From Ornithinimicrobium cerasi (GTDB lineage Bacteria > Actinomycetota > Actinomycetes > Actinomycetales > Dermatophilaceae), in contig NZ_QZMN01000011.1 in assembly GCF_003702705.1 (NCBI RefSeq), positions 62,001-126,000 of the forward strand: a stretch of 64,000 nt of DNA, given 5' to 3'. Positions 1 to 8,149 of the stretch are shown here, piece by piece. Each line of letters starts with the position of its first letter. The first letter of the stretch is position 1. The notes under the pieces were generated by a model. It saw only the letters and a program-made list of their open reading frames with translations. It searched no databases and had not been told where the DNA came from. Both the position numbers and the translations under genes were made by a program.

Positions 1-237
1 TGCCAGGCGCTGCTGGAGGCGATGGGGGAGCCGCTGCTCACGAGCACCCTCCTGCTGCCCGGCGACGAGGAGCCGCTGAGCTTCGGCTGGGAGGTCAAGG
101 AGCGGCTGGACCACGTCGTCGACGTGGTCGTCGACGGTGACCAGTCCGGTCAGGAGCCGACCACGGTCGTGGACCTGTCCGAGGGGTACGCCGAGGTCGT
201 CCGGGTCGGTTCGGGCGACCCGGCGCCGTTCCTCTGA
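1..237 (+). CDS. YciO/YrdC/Sua5-type L-threonylcarbamoyladenylate synthase family protein (3' end only)
   Basis: Only the last 78 codons are in the window; the reading frame is open from base 1. The visible part resembles the C-terminal end of the YciO branch of the YrdC/Sua5 family: a TSTLLLPGDEEPL segment followed by EPTTVVDLS and a tail VGSGDPAPF. YrdC/Sua5 enzymes make threonylcarbamoyl-AMP for the t6A modification of tRNA; whether YciO-type members do so in vivo is less certain. The next gene converges on it from the other strand 24 bp away. Confidence 0.8.
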   Translation, partial: CQALLEAMGEPLLTSTLLLPGDEEPLSFGWEVKERLDHVVDVVVDGDQSGQEPTTVVDLSEGYAEVVRVGSGDPAPFL

Positions 238-261
238 GGGCAGGCCGGGTCGCGACGGGTC

Positions 262-615
262 TCAGCCCCGGGGCTCCGCCTCCGCGGTCCACTCCAGCTC
301 GACGTGGTCGACGCCGAAGTCAGTGACGGCCTGCTCGGTGATGACCTGCTCGATGTGCTCGCGGCGCTCCACGGTCGGGGCCTTGATGTGGAAGCGCAGC
401 CCCTCCTCGACCCCCTCACCCGCATTCACCCGGATCCGGACCGACCCGCCCTCACGGAACGGGATCGTGTAGCCGTCCTCCCAGCGCAGCGAGCCTCGCT
501 GCAGCTTGGACTCCTTGATGAAGTGCTCGAGGCGCTCCTGGGGCCGGTCCATGGGCAGGAACGTCGTGCTGCGCTCGCTGGGCAGGTCGGGCACGGCGTC
601 GAACGTGTTGGGCAT
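262..615 (-). CDS. hypothetical protein, 117 aa
   Basis: I do not recognise this protein. It is a small soluble protein with no signal peptide or membrane segment, rich in charged residues, with a central WEDGYTIPFREGG stretch and an acidic C-terminal half. The start is ATG at 613-615, preceded by an AAGGTGG-like ribosome site. It lies between the YciO-type gene (convergent) and rlmC (same strand, 84 bp downstream of rlmC). Codon use matches its neighbours, so I consider it a real gene. Confidence 0.6.
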   Translation of the reverse strand: MPNTFDAVPDLPSERSTTFLPMDRPQERLEHFIKESKLQRGSLRWEDGYTIPFREGGSVRIRVNAGEGVEEGLRFHIKAPTVERREHIEQVITEQAVTDFGVDHVELEWTAEAEPRG

Positions 616-699
616 CTGCGGACCACCTTGTCGTCGTCAGGACGAGGACGCTCGTCCACAGCCATTCAAGCAGGGCCGTCCCCCGGTCCCGGGCGCGGG

Positions 700-1818
700 T
701 CAGACCCGACGCAGCCGGACCATCACCTCGCAGTGGTCCGTCTGCGGGAACATGTCGAAGAGGCGCGCCCGCTCGACGCGCAGCGAGGGCATCCGCCGCA
801 GGTCGGCGGCGAGCGAGGCCGGGGAGCAGCTGGAGTAGACCAGGTGCTCGACGGCGCTCGCCTCGAGCCGGTCCGCGAGGGGCCCGACGCCCCGTCGGGG
901 CGGGTTGACCACGACCAGGTCGGGAGCGGGCCGGTCACGCAGGTATGCCGTCGCGTCGCCGACCTCGAACGTCGCCGCCGCGCCCAGCTCCCGGGCGGAG
1001 GTCCTCGCGCTGAGCACCGCCTCGGGGGACACCTCGATCCCCACCACCTGCCGCCCGGGCCCCGCGAGGTGCAGGGCGAACCCGCCCACGCCGCAGTAGA
1101 GGTCGAGGACGGTGGACGGTCGGATCTCCTCCGCCCAGTCGCGGGCCTGCCGGTAGAGGGCGGCGGCCACCGCGGTGCTGGTCTGGAAGAAGCTGCGGGT
1201 GCGCAGGTGCAGGCGGATGCCGTTGACGCGCATGGGCAGCGTGTCGGCCTCGGTGAGCACGATCTCCTCGGGTCCCTCGAGCACCGCCTTGTGCTCCGGC
1301 TGCACGTTGACGCTGACGACCCGGGTGCCGGGCACGGCGGCGTGCAGCGCGGGCACGAGCTCGCGGACCCGCGGGAGCTGGCCGGGGGAGCGCAGGACGA
1401 AGCGCGCCATCAGCTCGGCGTCCGGGGACCAGGTGAGGAGGACGTGCTTGAGCTCACCCTGCCGGGCGGGCACGTCGTAGGGGGTCAGGCCGCAGGCTGC
1501 GACCAGGCCGGCGACGACGGGCACCGCCTGCGCCAGCCCGGGCTCGTGCAGGCCGCAGTGCCGAAGGTCCACCCCCCGGCCCAGCGGGTCCAGGATCCCC
1601 AGCGTCGGCGCGCCCCGCCGTCCTCCGACCGCGAGCTTGGCCCTGTTGCGGAAGCCGGACTCGGCGTTCGCCTGCGGCGGCAGCCAGGCCGAGGGCGGGA
1701 CGGCGGGGCCGAGCAGGGCGCGGACCCGGGCACTCTTCGCGGCGAGCTGAGCGGCATACCCGGTCCCCATGAGGGTGCAGGAGCGGCACGCCCCGGCGTC
1801 GAAGTAGTCGCACTGCAC
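700..1818 (-). CDS. rlmC: 23S rRNA (uracil-5-)-methyltransferase, RlmC/RumB type
   Basis: SAM-dependent, Fe-S-containing RNA methyltransferase of 372 aa, the usual length of RlmC, which makes m5U747 in E. coli 23S rRNA. The four putative cluster cysteines are C3, C11, C14 and C88. The SAM-binding motif DLYCGVGGFALHLA is near residues 239-252, the NPPRRG motif near 305-310, and the catalytic cysteine is C331 in VYSSC. The start is GTG; a TAGGCT box ends 6 nt before it (1825-1830 on the minus strand), so the mRNA is probably leaderless. The target position in this organism is inferred from the family. Confidence 0.85.
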   Translation of the reverse strand: MQCDYFDAGACRSCTLMGTGYAAQLAAKSARVRALLGPAVPPSAWLPPQANAESGFRNRAKLAVGGRRGAPTLGILDPLGRGVDLRHCGLHEPGLAQAVPVVAGLVAACGLTPYDVPARQGELKHVLLTWSPDAELMARFVLRSPGQLPRVRELVPALHAAVPGTRVVSVNVQPEHKAVLEGPEEIVLTEADTLPMRVNGIRLHLRTRSFFQTSTAVAAALYRQARDWAEEIRPSTVLDLYCGVGGFALHLAGPGRQVVGIEVSPEAVLSARTSARELGAAATFEVGDATAYLRDRPAPDLVVVNPPRRGVGPLADRLEASAVEHLVYSSCSPASLAADLRRMPSLRVERARLFDMFPQTDHCEVMVRLRRV

Positions 1819-1836
1819 GGGGAGAGCCTAGGCCGG

Positions 1837-2343
1837 TCAGGGACGACCGTCCGTCCGCATCGAGTCCAGGGACCAGCGACCTGCCCCCGTGAAGGTGAGC
1901 GGGAGGGTGAGACCGACGAGCAGCAGGGCGTTCTCGCCCGTGAGCCCGCCGGTGGGGGTGAGGAGGGTGTAGTCGAACCGGGTCACCACCGCCAGCGCCC
2001 AGATGCCCGCCATCAGCGCGGCGGCGAGGAAGGCGGCCGGTCGCGTGAACAGACCAACGGCGAGCAGGACGGGCAGTCCCACCTGTCCGAGGGCCACCAG
2101 CCAGGCGACCAGCTCCGGGGCGACCGCCCCCACGACGTTGTCCGCCACGCTCCGGGTGAACGCGGACATGTCGAGGAGCTTGTGCACCCCGTGCGGGACG
2201 AGCAGCAGCGTGGCCAGGCGGAGCACGAGCAGGCCGAAGTCGAGCCCGCGGCTGTGTGCCTCGGGGCGGTCCAGACGCTCGTCCTCGTCCCAGTCGTACA
2301 TCTCCCGGTGGTAGTCCTCCGGGTGCGGTGGCTGACCGCTCAT
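1837..2343 (-). CDS. DoxX family membrane protein
   Basis: A 168-aa protein with an acidic, hydrophilic N-terminus (about 40 residues rich in D, E and R) followed by four hydrophobic segments, the DoxX-like four-helix membrane fold. The helices start with LLVLRLATLLLVPHGVHKL, which resembles the conserved first helix of DoxX proteins. Some DoxX family proteins act in quinone-linked redox or thiol defence; no specific role can be given here. Its ATG overlaps the TGA of the upstream HIT gene in the four bases ATGA, so the two are translationally coupled. Confidence 0.75.
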   Translation of the reverse strand: MSGQPPHPEDYHREMYDWDEDERLDRPEAHSRGLDFGLLVLRLATLLLVPHGVHKLLDMSAFTRSVADNVVGAVAPELVAWLVALGQVGLPVLLAVGLFTRPAAFLAAALMAGIWALAVVTRFDYTLLTPTGGLTGENALLLVGLTLPLTFTGAGRWSLDSMRTDGRP

Positions 2344-2744
2344 CCGGCCACCGGGCCCAGCGCGGCGCGCAGCGCCTCGGCGTCGGCCGCCAGCTCCTCG
2401 GGGGAGCGTCGTGAGCGGGCCGCGAGGTCGAAGTCCCCGGGCCCCCGGGCGGCGAAGACGTGGACGTGGGCGTGCGGCACCTCGAACCCCTGGACGATGA
2501 GGCCGACCCGCTCGCCGCCGAAGGCCTCCAGCTGGGCGCGCCCGAGACGGGCGGCCACGTCGAGCAGGTGGGACACCGTGGCGGTGTCCAGGTCGATCCA
2601 GTGGTCGACCTCCGCACGGGGGACGACGAGGGCGTGGCCCGGCGTCAGGGGCTCCAGGTCGAGGAACGCGGCGCAGACGTCGTCGGACCAGACGACCTGC
2701 CCGGGGATCTGCCCGTCGATGATCTTGCTGAAGAGGGTCGCCAT
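2340..2744 (-). CDS. HIT family protein (histidine triad hydrolase)
   Basis: A 134-aa soluble protein of the histidine triad superfamily, nucleotide hydrolases or transferases that use HxHxHxx. The motif HAHVHV is at residues 91-96, and the N-terminal SKIIDGQIP segment is typical of HINT-like proteins. The start is ATG; a TACCCT box lies 7 nt upstream (2752-2757, minus strand), which suggests leaderless transcription. It is first in a two-gene operon with the DoxX gene. The substrate is not predictable beyond AMP-linked compounds. Confidence 0.85.
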   Translation of the reverse strand: MATLFSKIIDGQIPGQVVWSDDVCAAFLDLEPLTPGHALVVPRAEVDHWIDLDTATVSHLLDVAARLGRAQLEAFGGERVGLIVQGFEVPHAHVHVFAARGPGDFDLAARSRRSPEELAADAEALRAALGPVAG

Positions 2745-2780
2745 ACCGGACAGGGTAGGTGGCGGGGGAGCGGACGCGGT

Positions 2781-2813
2781 GCGGCCCCGCCGGCCGGGTG
2801 CCGACGGGGCCGC
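2781..2813 (-). terminator. putative hairpin terminator after the secreted-protein gene
   Basis: Inverted repeat GCGGCCCCG (2781-2789) and CGGGGCCGC (2805-2813) with a 15-nt loop, located 26 bp past the stop codon of the minus-strand gene at 2839. There is no T run, as is usual in GC-rich actinobacteria. Confidence 0.45.
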
Positions 2814-2838
2814 GTCCGTGACGCACGGTGGAGACGCG

Positions 2839-3267
2839 TCAGAGGCCGCAGTCGACGGTGCTGGCGGCGGCGATGTAGGTCTCGATCATCTGGAACGGCA
2901 GTCCTGAGCCGGCCTCGAAGTACTCCAGACCCTTGCCGTTCGCACCGTTCGGGTTCATCCGACCCTCGCCCTTGGGGTCGCCGATCGTCATCTTGCCGAA
3001 GATCTTGATGCCCACGGGCAGCTCGGCGTCCCGGAGCGCCGCGTAGCCGGCGTCGCGCGCCTCGTCGCAGTCCGTGGTGAAACCGCCGATGTCGGCGGCC
3101 CCGAGCTCGGCGGTCGCCACGAACCAGTTGGGCGAGCTCGGACCGTTCAGGCTGTACATCGGCACGAAGCAGTGGTGGGCCAGCGCGGGGCCGGCACCGA
3201 GGGCGACGGCGGCGACGGCGGCCGTCCCGGCGACGAGGCCGCGACGGACGAGCGTGGAGCGGGACAT
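2839..3267 (-). CDS. secreted protein of unknown function, 142 aa
   Basis: The first 30 residues form a classical signal peptide: arginine-containing n-region, alanine/valine-rich core and a likely cleavage after GAGPALA, leaving a mature protein that starts HHCF. The mature part of about 113 residues has three cysteines, asparagine-rich and glycine-rich stretches and no recognised domain. I chose the ATG at 3265-3267 because a strong GGAGGAA ribosome site lies just upstream; an in-frame start 20 codons earlier would bury this site. The function is unknown; the export prediction is firm. Confidence 0.75.
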   Translation of the reverse strand: MSRSTLVRRGLVAGTAAVAAVALGAGPALAHHCFVPMYSLNGPSSPNWFVATAELGAADIGGFTTDCDEARDAGYAALRDAELPVGIKIFGKMTIGDPKGEGRMNPNGANGKGLEYFEAGSGLPFQMIETYIAAASTVDCGL

Positions 3268-3423
3268 GGGTTCCTCCTGCGTGAAGTGTCGGGGCCCGGG
3301 CGGGCATCCCTGCGTACAGACACTCAACCGTCTGCGCAGATACCTGTCGTCACCTCGCGAGGCTTCCGCGTCATCCTCGAGGATGATCGTGGCCCACCTC
3401 CGGGCCCGGTGACGGGTGGGACC

Positions 3424-5001
3424 ATGTGTCCCATGCTCGACGTGCTGGCGGCCACGCCCCTGCTGACGATCATGGTCGTCCTCGCGCTCGGCACGGTCGT
3501 GGGGATGATCCCCTTCGGCCCGGTGCGTTTCGGGCCCGCCGGCGCGCTCTTCGTCGGCCTCGGGGTCGGCGCGCTCGACCCGAGGCTGGGGGAGGGGCTC
3601 GGCCTGGTGCAGACGCTGGGGCTGGGGCTGTTCGTCTACACCGTCGGGATCGCCGCGGGGAGCGGGTTCTTCCGCGACCTGCGTCGGCAGCTACCGCTCA
3701 TGGTCGGGGCGGTCGCCGTGCTCGGCCTGCTCGCCGCGCTGACGCGGGGGCTGGCGGGGGTCCTCGGGCTCACGCCCGAGCTGGCGTCCGGCGCGTTCGC
3801 CGGCGCGCTCACCTCGACGCCCGCGCTCGCCGCGGCGGTGTCGCGTGCCGGCAACCAGGAGCCCGCCGTCGGCTACGCCATCTCCTACCCTGTCGGCGTC
3901 GTCGTGACCATCCTCGTGGTGGCGGTCGTGCTCGGCCGGTCCTGGCCGGCCCCGCGCGACAGGCCGCCGGCTGCTGGGGTGGGTCTCGTGGACATCAGCG
4001 TCGAGGTCCTCCGCCCGGGGCCGCTCGCCGACGTGCCCGGGTTCCGGGACGGGACCGTGCGCTTCTCCTACCTGCGTCGGGACGGCCGTACCCGCGTGGC
4101 GGGCGAGGACGAGCAGCTGCGGCTGGGGGACCGGGTCGTCGTCATCGGGCCGAGGGAGCCGGTGCGGGTCGCGACGGAACACCTGGGCCGACGGGTCGAC
4201 CAGCACCTGGCGCACGACCGCAGCGAGGTCGACTACCGCCGCTTCGTCGTCTCCAGCCGCGACGTGGCCGGTCGGACGGTGGGGGAGCTCGACCTCCCGG
4301 GCCGGTTCCAGGGCGTCGTCACCCGCGTGCGCCGCGGGGACCTCGACCTGCTGGCGCACGAGGACCTGCCGCTCGAGCTCGGTGACCGGGTCCGCGTCGT
4401 CGTCCCCCGCGGCCGGATGGGAGAGGTCTCGGCGTTCCTCGGCGACTCCGAGCGGCGGATCAGCGAGGTCGACGCGTTCTCGCTCGCGGTCGGCCTGGCG
4501 CTCGGGCTGCTCCTCGGACTGGTGACCGTCCCGCTTCCGGGCGGACTCACCCTCGCGCTGGGCTCGGCGGCCGGACCGCTGGTCGTCGGTATGGTGCTGG
4601 GCCGGCTCGAGCGCACCGGCCCGCTGGTCTGGGGGCTGCCGGGGCCCGCCAACCTGACCATCCGGCAGCTGGGGCTGCTGCTCTTCCTCGGGGCGACCGG
4701 GCTGACGGCTGGCCAGGCCTTCGCGTCGTCGGTGTTCTCGCTCGTGGGCCTGCGGACGGCTGTGCTCGCCGCGGTGGTCGTCGGCGTGGGGGCGGTGCTG
4801 CTCGTCGGGGTCGGCCGGGTGGTGGGCATCAGCCCCGCCAGGACCGCAGGGGGCCTGTCGGGGTTCGTGGGGCAGCCCGCGATCCTCGCCTTCGCGAACG
4901 GTCGGGTGGTGGACGAACGGCTGGACGCCGGCTATGCCGCGCTCTTCGCCCTGGGCATCATCGTCAAGATCGTCGCGGTCCAGGTGATCGGCTCACCGTA
5001 G
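3424..5001 (+). CDS. AAE (aspartate-alanine exchanger)-type membrane transporter with two TrkA_C domains
   Basis: A protein of about 525 aa built as in the YidE/YbjL/AspT family: a first block of hydrophobic helices, a central cytoplasmic region with two RCK_C/TrkA_C-like domains (about residues 190-350, each with an LGDRVVVI-like strand), then a second block of helices including the repeat of the antiporter signature (GLSGFVGQPAILAF). Known members exchange amino acids or dicarboxylates; the substrate here is not known. I start at the ATG at 3424; another in-frame ATG is 3 codons downstream. It stands alone between two minus-strand genes. Confidence 0.8.
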   Translation: MCPMLDVLAATPLLTIMVVLALGTVVGMIPFGPVRFGPAGALFVGLGVGALDPRLGEGLGLVQTLGLGLFVYTVGIAAGSGFFRDLRRQLPLMVGAVAVLGLLAALTRGLAGVLGLTPELASGAFAGALTSTPALAAAVSRAGNQEPAVGYAISYPVGVVVTILVVAVVLGRSWPAPRDRPPAAGVGLVDISVEVLRPGPLADVPGFRDGTVRFSYLRRDGRTRVAGEDEQLRLGDRVVVIGPREPVRVATEHLGRRVDQHLAHDRSEVDYRRFVVSSRDVAGRTVGELDLPGRFQGVVTRVRRGDLDLLAHEDLPLELGDRVRVVVPRGRMGEVSAFLGDSERRISEVDAFSLAVGLALGLLLGLVTVPLPGGLTLALGSAAGPLVVGMVLGRLERTGPLVWGLPGPANLTIRQLGLLLFLGATGLTAGQAFASSVFSLVGLRTAVLAAVVVGVGAVLLVGVGRVVGISPARTAGGLSGFVGQPAILAFANGRVVDERLDAGYAALFALGIIVKIVAVQVIGSP

Positions 5002-5037
5002 GCGTGGCGCGCTGCGCGGCGGGCCGACCCCGGTCTC

Positions 5038-5424
5038 TCAGTCGGCGGCGTCGAGGAGCGCCTGACAGGCGTCCGCGCAGGCCGTGCAGTCCCGGGCGCA
5101 CATCTGGCAGTGGTCGTGGTCGTGCTGCTCGCACTCGGCGGCGCACTCCCGGCACACGGCGATGCAGGCCTCGACGATCGCGCGCCACGAGTCCCCGTTG
5201 GGACCGGGCCGGGACAGGACCTCGGCGGTCGTGCGGCAGATGGCGGCGCACTGGGTGTCGAGGTCGATGCAGCGGACCATGTGCTCGACGTGCTCGCCGT
5301 GCAGGCAGGCGTCGGCGCAGGTGGCGCAGGTGGAGGCGCAGCGGCTGGCCGCGTCGATGGCGGCACGGAGCTGGGGGAGGTCGAAGGTGTCCTTGTCCGG
5401 GTGGGTGCTGAGGATGTCGTCCAT
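5038..5424 (-). CDS. cysteine-rich four-helix-bundle copper-binding protein (Csp/DUF326-like)
   Basis: A 128-aa cytoplasmic protein with 16 cysteines spaced along predicted helices in CxxxC and CxxC patterns (CASTCATCADAC near the N-terminus, CARDCTACADAC near the C-terminus) plus a His/Asp-rich HDHDHC turn. This is the layout of Csp copper-storage proteins, whose bundle core binds many Cu(I) ions. No signal peptide is visible, so a cytosolic Csp3-like role is likely. I place the start at the ATG at 5422-5424, just before the sequence typical of the family; an upstream in-frame ATG would add an arginine-rich extension unlike it. Confidence 0.8.
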   Translation of the reverse strand: MDDILSTHPDKDTFDLPQLRAAIDAASRCASTCATCADACLHGEHVEHMVRCIDLDTQCAAICRTTAEVLSRPGPNGDSWRAIVEACIAVCRECAAECEQHDHDHCQMCARDCTACADACQALLDAAD

Positions 5425-5786
5425 GTCCCCGACCGTAGGGCTGCAGCGACCGGGCCGCATCCCGGGCGTGGGTCGGCGCGGTCGGTCGTTCCACCTGACC
5501 ATCATGGCTATCGAGCACCGCGCGGACGCCGACCGACGATAGGCCCGAGACCTGCACGGGATACTTGCTCAAGGGGGGCGCTCGTCCAGGGTGGCGCCGT
5601 CCCGAGATCAGACGATACTTTACATAATGTGACTTATCGGCGTTGTGTCGACTGCCCGGGCGCCGCCTGTCTAGGACGTGCCGTAGACGCGTGGGGCTGT
5701 CCACACCCCCGGCGCGCGCGGGGCGACCGTCCACAGATGCGCGGGGGAACAGCCCGAAGCGCTCGTCACCCCGGCAGGCTTCGACG
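5425..5786. other. 362-bp intergenic region without a gene, containing the dif candidate
   Basis: There is no convincing coding frame between the divergent copper-protein gene and the SSB-like gene. The middle (about 5600-5645) is much more AT-rich than the rest of the window and holds the dif-like site described separately. The remainder presumably carries the promoters of the two flanking genes. Confidence 0.6.
5617..5644 (-). other. dif: dif chromosome dimer resolution site (XerC/XerD site)
   Basis: Read on the minus strand, the 28 bp consist of an 11-bp arm AACGCCGATAA, a 6-bp centre GTCACA and an 11-bp arm TTATGTAAAGT. The published actinobacterial dif consensus has CCGATAA in the XerC-side arm and ACATTATGT followed by AAGT on the XerD side; these elements match here, with mismatches confined to the outer XerC end, the centre and one XerD base. 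The 11-6-11 geometry is that of E. coli dif. Its location in a long gene-free stretch fits. If right, it marks the terminus region. Confidence 0.8.
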
Positions 5787-6152
5787 ATGGCGAAGAGAAC
5801 GGCGGCACCGGCCAACGAGGTGCACCTGGTGGGGCGGGTCAGCGGGGAACCGTCGTGCCGGGAGCTGCCCAGCGGTGACGAGCTGGTCCAGCTGCGGCTC
5901 GTCGTGCCACGCCCCCCGCGCAGGGGCGACTCGGGGCGGACGCAGGTCGACACCCTGGACGTGGCCTGCTGGTCCGCCCGGACCCGCAGGACCGCCGTGG
6001 GCCTGGCACCGGGGCAGGGGGTCGAGGTGACCGGTGCGCTGCGACGGCGGTTCTTCGCGGCCCAGGGTGCCCGGGCGTCCCGCTACGAGGTGGAGGCGAC
6101 GCTGCTCCGGCGGGTCGAGCTGGAGGGCCCTGGCCAGCCGCCCCCGCCGTGA
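5787..6152 (+). CDS. single-stranded DNA-binding protein (SSB/OB-fold)
   Basis: A 121-aa protein with one OB-fold: the start NEVHLVGRVSGEP, a strand LVQLRLVVPR, then DVACWSARTRRTA and GQGVEVTGALRRRFF match the order of conserved SSB strands. It lacks the long acidic tail of housekeeping SSB, ending GPGQPPPP, so it is probably an accessory SSB paralogue. I use the ATG at 5787 because the preceding in-frame codons are arginine-rich and unlike the family. It faces away from the dif candidate and the copper-protein gene. Confidence 0.75.
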   Translation: MAKRTAAPANEVHLVGRVSGEPSCRELPSGDELVQLRLVVPRPPRRGDSGRTQVDTLDVACWSARTRRTAVGLAPGQGVEVTGALRRRFFAAQGARASRYEVEATLLRRVELEGPGQPPPP

Positions 6153-6169
6153 GTCCTGTGCTGCGGCCC

Positions 6170-7234
6170 TCACAGCACCTGCCGGACGACGGGCACCCGG
6201 CGCAGCACCAGCACCAGCGCCGTGGTCACCACGCTGACCACCGCGAAGCGGACGAGCAGCACCGGCCACGTCGACACCGGTTCCCCCAGCCACCCGGTGT
6301 CGATGCCGACCAGCAGCACGAGGTAGTGCATGGCGAAGATCCCCATGCTGGCTCCCGCCACCGCATCCACGGCGCGGAGCAGACTCGGACGGGTGAGCGC
6401 CCGCAGGGCCCCGTCCGGCCGCAGGAGCGTCTGGGCGAGCAGCAGCACCAGCACCGACAGCACCGCGACCGTGAGGCTGTAGTAGTGCGCGCCGGACCAC
6501 TGCTCCAGCCAGCCGGGCGCGTCCTCGTTGCGCCACTGCCACGTCAGCAGCGCCGACAGACCGACCGCGAGCCCCAGCGCGGGGACGACCGACCGGCGGG
6601 GAAGGGTCACGCCGCGCAGCGCCCACCCCATGAGGTACGCGCCGAGGTAGGGAAGCCACCACGACCACGCGGCGTGGCTCAGACCGACCCGTGCCCCGTC
6701 GGACCCCAGCGGCCACGTCGACAGCACCGGCACGGCATACGCGGCGAGGGCGGCCACCACCCACTCCCGGCGGCCAGACCGCGCGACCCACGGCACGAGC
6801 AACGGCGTCAGCAGCGACAGCCCCAGCACGATCCAGAAGAAGTACAGGTGCGGGGCCACCTGCCCCTGCACGACCCGGGCGAGGACGGGCCCCAGGCCCT
6901 GCCACCAGCCCTCGCGCGTCAGCGACAGGTAGGCCACGTAGACGACGTGCCAGACGACCAGTCCGGGCACGAGGCGCCAGGCACGGCGGCGCAGGTAGGC
7001 GCCGCTCCCCCGGTACCGCTCAGGGTCGAGCGACAGCGCGCCCGAGAGCATCACGAAGACCGGCACCGCCCACAGGAACGGCAGGTCCAGCGCCCTGGCC
7101 ACCCAGCCGTCCACGGTCGTCGTCGAGCCCGGGCCGGACGCGGTGGCACCCACCGTGTGGATCATCACCACGCCGAGCACCGCGACCACCCTCAGCCAGC
7201 TCACCCACGCGAGCGGTCCGGGAGGTGCGGTCAT
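6170..7234 (-). CDS. acyltransferase 3 family membrane protein
   Basis: A 354-aa integral membrane protein with about ten hydrophobic segments. The N-terminal segment WVSWLRVVAVLGVVMIHTVG carries the conserved arginine and the histidine expected in helix one of the acyltransferase-3 family (OafA/NolL type), which O-acylates sugars or other surface molecules. There is no SGNH domain at the C-terminus. The gene is divergent from the mutarotase gene at 7273 and convergent with the SSB-like gene (17-bp gap). The acceptor substrate is unknown. Confidence 0.8.
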   Translation of the reverse strand: MTAPPGPLAWVSWLRVVAVLGVVMIHTVGATASGPGSTTTVDGWVARALDLPFLWAVPVFVMLSGALSLDPERYRGSGAYLRRRAWRLVPGLVVWHVVYVAYLSLTREGWWQGLGPVLARVVQGQVAPHLYFFWIVLGLSLLTPLLVPWVARSGRREWVVAALAAYAVPVLSTWPLGSDGARVGLSHAAWSWWLPYLGAYLMGWALRGVTLPRRSVVPALGLAVGLSALLTWQWRNEDAPGWLEQWSGAHYYSLTVAVLSVLVLLLAQTLLRPDGALRALTRPSLLRAVDAVAGASMGIFAMHYLVLLVGIDTGWLGEPVSTWPVLLVRFAVVSVVTTALVLVLRRVPVVRQVL

Positions 7235-7272
7235 GGGCGCAACTGTCGCACGCGGGCCCTAGCCTGGAGGGC

Positions 7273-8142
7273 ATGACCACGCTGACGCCCCGCGTCCACG
7301 ACGTCGACGGTTCCCGCCTTGTCGCCTACGACCTGGGCGCCACCCTCGCCACCTGGGAGCTGGACGGCGAGCCGGTCGTCTGGCTCAGCGAGCGCGCGGT
7401 GCTCGACGGGTCGGCGCCGCTGCGAGGGGGGATCCCGATCTGCTTCCCGTGGTTCGCGGCCGGCCCGGACGGGCAGCTCTCCCCCTCCCACGGGCTCGTC
7501 CGCACGGCCACCTGGCGGCCCGCCGAGCCCGTGGCCGAGGAGGTCTGGGCCTGGGAGCTGGCATCGGCGGACGTCGCCGGCTCCCCCGGCGCGGAGCACC
7601 TGCCGGGCCCGTTCTCGCTCCGGTATGCCGTGAGCCTGCGCCCCGGCGCGGAGGGACCGGCGCGTGAGCTGCAGGTCGCCCTCGACGTCACCGACCCGGC
7701 CGGCACGGGCCTGCGGGCGGAGGTGGCGCTGCACACCTACCTGGCCGTCGACGACGCGACCGCCACCCGTGTCCTGGGCCTGGACGGGGTCGAGTACCTC
7801 GACAAGGTCGACGGCGTCCGGCATCCCCAGCGGGGCCCGGTCACCCTCACCGGGGAGACCGACCGGGTCTACGACTCCGGCGCCGAGGCCGGGATCGTCG
7901 TGGACGACGGCGTCCGGCAGCTCCACCTGCGGCCCAGGGGCGCCACCCAGACGGTGGTCTGGAACCCGGGGGCGGACCGGTGCGCCGAGGTGGCCGACCT
8001 GGCCGACGACGCCTGGCGGACGTTCGTCTGCGTGGAGACGGCCGCCACCGGGCACCGGTCGCTCGTCGTCCCCCCCGGTGGGACGGCCACGGTCTCCTGC
8101 ACGTTCACGGTGCGCCCGGGTGCCTCCGACGTGACACCCTGA
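7273..8142 (+). CDS. D-hexose-6-phosphate mutarotase / aldose 1-epimerase family
   Basis: A 289-aa protein of the galactose mutarotase-like fold, YeaD branch. The N-terminal signature PLRGGIPICFPWFA and the following HGLVRTATW (with the family histidine), a second histidine in LHTYLAV, and the glutamate in CVETAAT are all present. Members interconvert alpha and beta anomers of hexose phosphates. The start is ATG; a TAGCCT box (7260-7265) is 7 nt before it, suggesting a leaderless mRNA. The next gene starts 8 nt after the stop, so the two are probably co-transcribed, although the functional link is unclear. Confidence 0.85.
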   Translation: MTTLTPRVHDVDGSRLVAYDLGATLATWELDGEPVVWLSERAVLDGSAPLRGGIPICFPWFAAGPDGQLSPSHGLVRTATWRPAEPVAEEVWAWELASADVAGSPGAEHLPGPFSLRYAVSLRPGAEGPARELQVALDVTDPAGTGLRAEVALHTYLAVDDATATRVLGLDGVEYLDKVDGVRHPQRGPVTLTGETDRVYDSGAEAGIVVDDGVRQLHLRPRGATQTVVWNPGADRCAEVADLADDAWRTFVCVETAATGHRSLVVPPGGTATVSCTFTVRPGASDVTP

Positions 8143-8149
8143 GGTGGAC

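Noticed and set aside
304-2907. Long open frame on the plus strand (867 codons) over rlmC, DoxX and HIT
   Set aside because: It is antisense to well-supported genes and its translation is low-complexity Arg/Gly/Pro/Val; long shadow frames are expected at this GC content.
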